Both the position numbers and the translations under genes were made by a program. From assembly GCF_003675855.1 (NCBI RefSeq), contig NZ_RCIH01000003.1, forward strand, positions 372,001 to 436,000: a stretch of 64,000 nt of DNA. The letters run 5' to 3'. The first letter of the stretch is position 1, and every line of letters starts with the position of its first letter. The notes below the pieces were generated by a model. It saw only the letters and a program-made list of their open reading frames with translations, ran no database searches and had not been told where the DNA came from. The DNA is from Halostella salina. Lineage in GTDB: Archaea > Halobacteriota > Halobacteria > Halobacteriales > Natronoarchaeaceae. Shown in pieces: positions 60,348 through 64,000 of the stretch.

Positions 60348-61392
60348 CCCGCGCTTCGCGGTCGCGCGGCGGGAGCTGGCCGCGCTGAAAAGCGAGAAGA
60401 CGATCGTCCTCGCGCTCTCGATCCAGCTGTTTATCGCCGCGTTCTCCTCCTTCCTCGTGGTCGGTCTCGTCTCGCTGTACGACCCCGGCAACGTCGAGGG
60501 GTACACCCCCTCCGTCGGCGTCGCGGGCAACGCCAGCGACGACCTCGGCGCGGCGATCGACGAGGTCGGCGGTATGGCCGAGACTCAGTACGGGAGCACC
60601 GGCGAGGCTCGCGCCGCCTTCGCGGACGGCCGGGTCGACGCGACGCTGGTCGCCAACCGCACGGCCAACGGGACGGTCCAGGTCACCGCGACGGTCCCGG
60701 AGGAGAACCTCCGGACGACGGTGCTGATAGTGAAACTGCGCAACGTGCTGGAGCAACTGGAGCGGTCCGAGCGCGACCGGCTGGCCGACCGCCTCGAACG
60801 CCAGCCGCTCGACCTCCCGGGACGGGTCGCCGCCAGCCCGTACTTCAGTTTCACCTACACCGTGCTGGTCCCGCTGCTCGTCTTCCTGCCGGTGTTCATC
60901 AGCGGGAGCGTCGCCGTCGACTCGCTCACCGAGGAGGTCCAGCAGGGGACGCTCGAACTCCTGCGGGTCGCGCCGCTGTCGCTCGGCGACGTGGTGGACG
61001 GGAAACTGCTCGCGGCCGCGGGACTCGCGCCCGCGCAGGTCGCCCTCTGGCTCGGCCTCCTCTCGTTCAACGGCACGCGGATCGCCCACCCGGTCGCGCT
61101 GGTCGCCGTCGGCGCGGGCTTCTCGCTGGCGGTCGTGGCGGTGGGACTTGCCATCTCCCTGCTCGCGCCGGACCGCCGGCAAGCCCAGTTGCTGTACTCC
61201 TCTGGGATCCTGCTCGTGTTCACCGCCGCGACCCTGCTGCCGGCGTCGCCGCCGAACGTCGTCGCGAAACTCGCAATCGGGAGCGCGACAACGCTGACGT
61301 GGACTGCCGCCGCGGGCTACGTCGCGCTCGGCGTCGTCACCGTCGCACTGGTCCGGGCGGGCGTCCGGCGGACGAACCCTGAGAACCTGTAA
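60340..61392 (+). CDS. ABC-2 type transporter permease
   Basis: A 350-residue permease with six main hydrophobic segments, including VLALSIQLFIAAFSSFLVVG near the start and YTVLVPLLVFLPVFISGSVA. The coupling segment DSLTEEVQQGTLELLRVAPL and GDVVDGKLLAAAGLAPAQVA match ABC-2 exporters. GTG start overlaps the preceding gene by eight bases. It probably pairs with the fusion permease and the ATPase at 57571 to form one export complex. The substrate is not evident. Confidence 0.93.
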   Translation: MSDPRFAVARRELAALKSEKTIVLALSIQLFIAAFSSFLVVGLVSLYDPGNVEGYTPSVGVAGNASDDLGAAIDEVGGMAETQYGSTGEARAAFADGRVDATLVANRTANGTVQVTATVPEENLRTTVLIVKLRNVLEQLERSERDRLADRLERQPLDLPGRVAASPYFSFTYTVLVPLLVFLPVFISGSVAVDSLTEEVQQGTLELLRVAPLSLGDVVDGKLLAAAGLAPAQVALWLGLLSFNGTRIAHPVALVAVGAGFSLAVVAVGLAISLLAPDRRQAQLLYSSGILLVFTAATLLPASPPNVVAKLAIGSATTLTWTAAAGYVALGVVTVALVRAGVRRTNPENL

Positions 61393-61442
61393 CCGTCGCC
61401 CCCTCCCCCACCCTCTTGCACCGGGAACCCCTACTCCGGGCC

Positions 61443-62417
61443 ATGGAGTACACGACGCTCGGTTCCACGGGGATGGAGGTCAGCCGGATCTGTCTTGGCT
61501 GCATGAGCTTCGGCACCAGCGACTGGCGCGAGTGGGTGCTGGACGAGGACGAGAGCCACGCGGTCATCGACCGCGCCATCGACCTCGGGATCAACTTCTT
61601 CGACACCGCCAACATGTACTCCGAGGGCGAGAGCGAGCGCGTCCTCGGGAACGCCCTCGACGGCCGCCGCGACGAGGCCGTCGTCGCGACGAAGGGGTAC
61701 TTCCAGATGGACGAGGACGACCCCAACTCCGGCGGCCTCTCGCGGAAGGCGATCGAGCAGGAGCTGTCCAACAGCTTAGACCGGCTCGGGATGGACACGG
61801 TGGACCTCTACCAGATCCACCGCTGGGACGACGACACGCCCATCGAAACCACGATGCGGGCGCTCGACGACGCCGTCCGGCGCGGGCAGGTGCGCTACCT
61901 CGGCGCGAGTTCGATGTGGGCTCACCAGTTCGCGGAGGCGCTGCACGCCAGCCAGCGTCTCGGACTCGAACGCTTCGTCACGATGCAGAACCACTACAAC
62001 CTGCTGTACCGGGAGGAGGAACGCGAGATGCTGCCACTCTGCGAGAAGGAGGACGTCGGCGTGATCCCGTGGAGTCCGCTGGCGCGGGGGTACCTCACTC
62101 GCCCGCACGAGGCGTTCGACGAGACGACGCGCGGCGAGACTGACGACTACGCCCGCGAACACCCCTACTTCGAGGGCGGCGGTCGCGAGGTCAACGAGCG
62201 GGTCGCGGACCTCGCGGACGACCACAACGCGACGATGGCGCAGATAGCGCTCGCGTGGGTGCTCCACCGGGACGCCGTCGACGCGCCCATCGTCGGAACG
62301 ACCAGCGTCGAGCATCTGGAGGACGCCGTCGAGGCCGTCGAGATCACGCTGTCCGACGACGAACTCGACTATCTGGAGGAACCGTACGAGCCGGTCCGCG
62401 TCTCCGGCCACGAGTGA
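61443..62417 (+). CDS. Aldo/keto reductase
   Basis: A 324-residue NADPH-dependent aldo/keto reductase. Start MEYTTLGSTGMEVSRICLGC is typical. Catalytic tetrad residues are in FFDTANMYSEGESERVLGNA (Asp and Tyr), VVATKGYFQ (Lys) and LYQIHRWDDDTPIETTM (His). The cofactor phosphate region is near VDAPIVGTTSVEHLEDAVEA. It is a YajO/Tas-like form that reduces small carbonyls; substrate is unknown. It stands alone. Confidence 0.95.
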   Translation: MEYTTLGSTGMEVSRICLGCMSFGTSDWREWVLDEDESHAVIDRAIDLGINFFDTANMYSEGESERVLGNALDGRRDEAVVATKGYFQMDEDDPNSGGLSRKAIEQELSNSLDRLGMDTVDLYQIHRWDDDTPIETTMRALDDAVRRGQVRYLGASSMWAHQFAEALHASQRLGLERFVTMQNHYNLLYREEEREMLPLCEKEDVGVIPWSPLARGYLTRPHEAFDETTRGETDDYAREHPYFEGGGREVNERVADLADDHNATMAQIALAWVLHRDAVDAPIVGTTSVEHLEDAVEAVEITLSDDELDYLEEPYEPVRVSGHE

Positions 62418-62452
62418 GGCGGCGACGGCGCACCGCGACCGCGGCTCCCTAC

Positions 62453-62962
62453 CTACGACTCCCGCACCTCCTCGCTGACCCGCTGGACGATGTCGAACTC
62501 CTCGTCGCTGTACGCGATGAAACGCACGTCCGAAAGCGCGTCCGATTCGTAGTCGTGGATCGTCTCGCAGATGATCCGCGCGCCAGCTTCGAGGTCGAAC
62601 CCGGCGACGCCACAGCCCAATGCGGGGATCACCAGCGACTCGCAGCCGAGGTCGTCGGTGCGGGCGAGCGCGTTTCGCGTGGCGTCCCGGATGCTGCCGG
62701 CCGTCGCCTGCCCGTCCCCGTAGTGGGGCATCGCGGCGGCGTGGATCACGTACTCGGCGTCGAGGTCGAACGCGTCCGTGACGGCGACGGCTCCCAGGTC
62801 GACCGGCCCCTTCGCCATGGCGGCCTCGTTAATGTCGCCGCCCGCCCGCCGGCGGAGCGCGCCCGCGACGCCGCTGCCCATCCGGAGGCTCGTGCCGGCG
62901 GCGTTGACCAGTGCGTCGGCGGACTGTGCCGCGATGTCGCCCTGAATCACGTTCCAGTCCAT
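62453..62962 (-). CDS. Macrodomain (ADP-ribose-binding) protein
   Basis: A 169-residue Appr-1-p processing family protein. It has VIQGDIAAQSADALVNAAGT with the ADP-ribose binding region, GSGVAGALRRRAGGDINEAA, VIHAAAMPHYGDGQATAGSI and LVIPALGCGVAGFDLEAGAR. This layout matches the MacroD/TARG-like hydrolases that remove ADP-ribose. Target is unknown. Its start lies in the spacer shared with the small acidic gene, which also holds DtxR-like boxes. Confidence 0.94.
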   Translation of the reverse strand: MDWNVIQGDIAAQSADALVNAAGTSLRMGSGVAGALRRRAGGDINEAAMAKGPVDLGAVAVTDAFDLDAEYVIHAAAMPHYGDGQATAGSIRDATRNALARTDDLGCESLVIPALGCGVAGFDLEAGARIICETIHDYESDALSDVRFIAYSDEEFDIVQRVSEEVRES

Positions 62963-63015
62963 ATGCGACCGTCCGTGCCGATCGGTGGTAAGGATCGGGG
63001 TGGAACCCTACGGTC

Positions 63016-63055
63016 TTAGGTCGACCAAAACCCTTTTTGCTTTAGGCTCACCTAA
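63016..63055. promoter_or_regulatory. Two DtxR/IdeR-like iron boxes
   Basis: TTAGGctcaCCTAA at 63042-63055 is a perfect match to the core TTAGGnnnnCCTAA of DtxR/IdeR operators. TTAGGtcgaCCAAA at 63016-63029 differs by one base. They are spaced 26 bases and flank the TATA-like CCTTTTTGC (63030-63039) of the small acidic gene. This is a strong iron-dependent repressor site. Haloarchaeal Idr/SirR proteins belong to this family. Confidence 0.65.
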
Positions 63056-63064
63056 TCCCTGGTA

Positions 63065-63229
63065 ATGGCAGTTCACGGCAGCACGGAAGCCGAAGAGACG
63101 ATGTCCGACACGGAAGAGGAAACGCTGGTGACGGCCTGCGAAACGCGCCCCGGGCGGACCGTTTTCACCGAGGCTGACAACAGCGACGCCTGGATCGCGA
63201 CCGACCTGACGGTCGACCTCGAACGATAA
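63065..63229 (+). CDS. 54-aa acidic small protein, iron-box controlled
   Basis: A 54-residue ORF from ATG 63065 to TAA 63229. It reads MAVHGSTEAEETMSDTEEET then LVTACETRPGRTVFTEADNS and ends TDLTVDLER. The N-terminus is acidic and disordered; the C-terminal half resembles small haloarchaeal proteins that end in a DAWI-type segment. One Cys is present. The TATA box and two DtxR-like boxes lie just upstream. It could be a small metal-stress factor; this is inferred from the promoter only. Confidence 0.68.
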   Translation: MAVHGSTEAEETMSDTEEETLVTACETRPGRTVFTEADNSDAWIATDLTVDLER

Positions 63230-63249
63230 AAAAACCGCGTCCCCGTCGT

Positions 63250-63783
63250 CTACCAGTCCTTCAGCGAGTCGTCCTCGAGGTAGTGCTCGATGTGGTGGGC
63301 GTACTCCTCGGTCTCGACGAGCTGGTCCCGGAGCATCTCGGCTGTCGCGTGGTCGCCGAGGTTCTCTGCCAGTTCGATGTGGTCGCGCATCGTCTCGATG
63401 ATGTCGCCGTACATCTCCAGGTCGTTTTTCAGTGACGTGCGCACGTCGTACACGTCCTCGCCCTCGGGTTCGACCGGGGCGGCCTCCTGCAGGTCGGACA
63501 TCCCGCTGATCGGGACGCCGCCGAGCGCCTGTACGCGCTCGGCCTGCTCGTCGGCCGCGCGCTCGGCGACCTCGTAGGCCTCCTCGAGGAACTCGTGGAG
63601 CGGGAGGAACTCCGCGCCCTCGACGTTCCAGTGGTGCTTTTTCAGCTGGTGGTACAGCACGTACGACGCCGCAAGGTCGGTGTTCAGCGCGTCGACGATC
63701 TGTTCGGCCTTCTCCTCGTCGATGCGGAGCGCGGACTGTTCGACGGTGCCTGCCTCTCGACGGACGGACTTCTGAGTGCTCAT
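63250..63783 (-). CDS. dpsA: DNA-protecting ferritin-like protein Dps
   Basis: A 177-residue Dps. Ferroxidase ligands are in YVLYHQLKKHHWNVEGAEFL (His) and LHEFLEEAYEVAERAADEQA (Asp/Glu), the Dps intersubunit site. EDVYDVRTSLKNDLEMYGDI and YAHHIEHYLEDDSLKDW end the helical bundle. The start MSTQKSVRREAGTVEQSALR is the haloarchaeal DpsA N-terminus. It stores iron and protects DNA from peroxide damage. A TATA-like ATCTTTAAGT (63808-63817, minus strand) and a DtxR-like box at 63841-63854 lie upstream. Confidence 0.95.
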   Translation of the reverse strand: MSTQKSVRREAGTVEQSALRIDEEKAEQIVDALNTDLAASYVLYHQLKKHHWNVEGAEFLPLHEFLEEAYEVAERAADEQAERVQALGGVPISGMSDLQEAAPVEPEGEDVYDVRTSLKNDLEMYGDIIETMRDHIELAENLGDHATAEMLRDQLVETEEYAHHIEHYLEDDSLKDW

Positions 63784-63840
63784 GTTCGTCTCGACGTACG
63801 CGTTACAGGTACTTAAAGATTCACCTCCGGGAAACATATT

Positions 63841-63854
63841 TTTGGCTTTCCTAA
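63841..63854. promoter_or_regulatory. DtxR/IdeR-like iron box before dpsA
   Basis: TTTGGctttCCTAA matches the TTAGGnnnnCCTAA core with one mismatch. It sits about 24 bases upstream of the dpsA TATA box, so it may activate rather than block. It pairs logically with the two boxes at 63016-63055. Confidence 0.5.
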
Positions 63855-63885
63855 AATATTGTCCTCGGGATCGAATTCGAAGTTC

Positions 63886-63900
63886 GTTCCCACCGGGAAC
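63886..63900. promoter_or_regulatory. Inverted repeat upstream of the Bat-like regulator gene
   Basis: GTTCCC-ACC-GGGAAC is a perfect 6-bp inverted repeat with a three-base centre. A palindrome TCGAATTCGA lies just before at 63871-63880, and a TATA-like AGTTTTAC at 63918-63925 follows. It may be an operator for the gene starting at 63949. Confidence 0.4.
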
Positions 63901-63948
63901 AACGGGGTGTGACGATAGTTTTACACCGGATCCCGCGGACGGGAAATT

Positions 63949-64000
63949 ATGGGCGTCATCGCGGAGTTCACGGTCGACGACGGCTCCCTGCTGCTCATGG
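63949..64000 (+). CDS. Start of a probable Bat-type (HTH-10) regulator, truncated by the window
   Basis: Only 17 codons are visible: MGVIAEFTVDDGSLLLM. This is the usual N-terminus of haloarchaeal bacterioopsin-activator-like proteins, in which a ligand- or GAF-like front domain is followed by a C-terminal HTH-10. The gene continues past the right edge, so the family call is provisional. A TATA-like element lies 24-31 bases upstream. Confidence 0.55.
   Translation, partial: MGVIAEFTVDDGSLLLM

Noticed and set aside
1-64000. CRISPR array, rRNA genes or intact insertion sequences
   Set aside because: No regularly spaced repeats, transposase motifs or rRNA signatures were seen on either strand.

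Overview
The window is a chromosomal segment of a halophilic archaeon (class Halobacteria). Supporting signs are the very GC-rich, acidic coding sequence, archaeal ribosomal and RNA polymerase subunit genes, 20S proteasome genes, the mevalonate/isoprenoid kinase set, Tat-type lipoproteins (RR motif plus lipobox Cys), HalX and Bat-like regulators, and TATA boxes lying about 25-35 nt upstream of starts, which implies mostly leaderless mRNAs. No rRNA operon, CRISPR array or intact insertion sequence is visible. The complete methylaspartate cycle cluster is compatible with Haloarcula-like genera, but the genus cannot be fixed from the sequence.

Layout. 1-5.8 kb: end of a thiolase/DUF35 pair, two haloarchaeal hypotheticals, a cold-shock protein, a HerA-like ATPase and an AEC transporter. 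5.8-12.1 kb: tRNA-Thr, a GNAT enzyme, and a livHMGF branched-chain ABC operon that converges on its lipoprotein binding protein. 12.3-20.1 kb: a CBS protein, DUF5785, then the methylaspartate cycle: a divergent class III CoA-transferase plus a tightly overlapping operon of glutamate mutase S and E, methylaspartate ammonia-lyase, mesaconyl-CoA hydratase and methylmalyl-CoA lyase. Together these convert glutamate to glyoxylate and propionyl-CoA during growth on acetyl-CoA-yielding substrates. 20.1-29.6 kb: mixed regulators, lipoproteins, tRNA-Ser(UGA) with duplicated 3' fragments, a family 4/5-type uracil-DNA glycosylase, an Mrp ATPase and MobA. 29.7-31.1 kb: a second, divergent proteasome beta-alpha pair. 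31.1-33.5 kb: a wHTH/zinc-ribbon regulator, MoaA and a small protein.

33.6-49.5 kb is the conserved archaeal translation/transcription/isoprenoid superoperon: tRNA-Ser(GCU), rps13, rps4, rps11, rpoD, tRNA-Leu, rpl18e, rpl13, rps9, rpoN, rpoK, eno and rps2. A cytochrome P450 follows, then mevalonate kinase, isopentenyl phosphate kinase, RNase J, prenyl diphosphate synthase and (after two minus-strand genes) glutamyl-tRNA synthetase. 49.5-57.5 kb: small membrane proteins, an HTH-CBS regulator, the canonical-looking proteasome beta gene, an HD phosphohydrolase, an amidohydrolase, UspA, BirA, and a divergent HxlR/DoxX pair with an inverted-repeat operator. 57.5-61.4 kb: an ABC-2 export system in which one permease is fused to a PrsW-type intramembrane protease domain. 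61.4-64 kb: an aldo/keto reductase, a macrodomain protein, and a 54-aa acidic protein and Dps flanked by DtxR/IdeR-like boxes. The window ends at the start of a probable Bat-type regulator.

The most unusual item is the ABC substrate-binding lipoprotein at 10752-12068. Its type 1 periplasmic-binding fold is circularly permuted: the half that normally comes second follows the signal peptide, and the normal amino-terminal half ends the protein. Other points of interest are the proteasome beta2-alpha2 operon with a perfect 18-bp palindrome in its promoter region, the ABC permease-PrsW fusion, the Dps-linked iron boxes, a structured non-coding stretch before the RNase J gene, and the tRNA-Ser 3'-end duplications.
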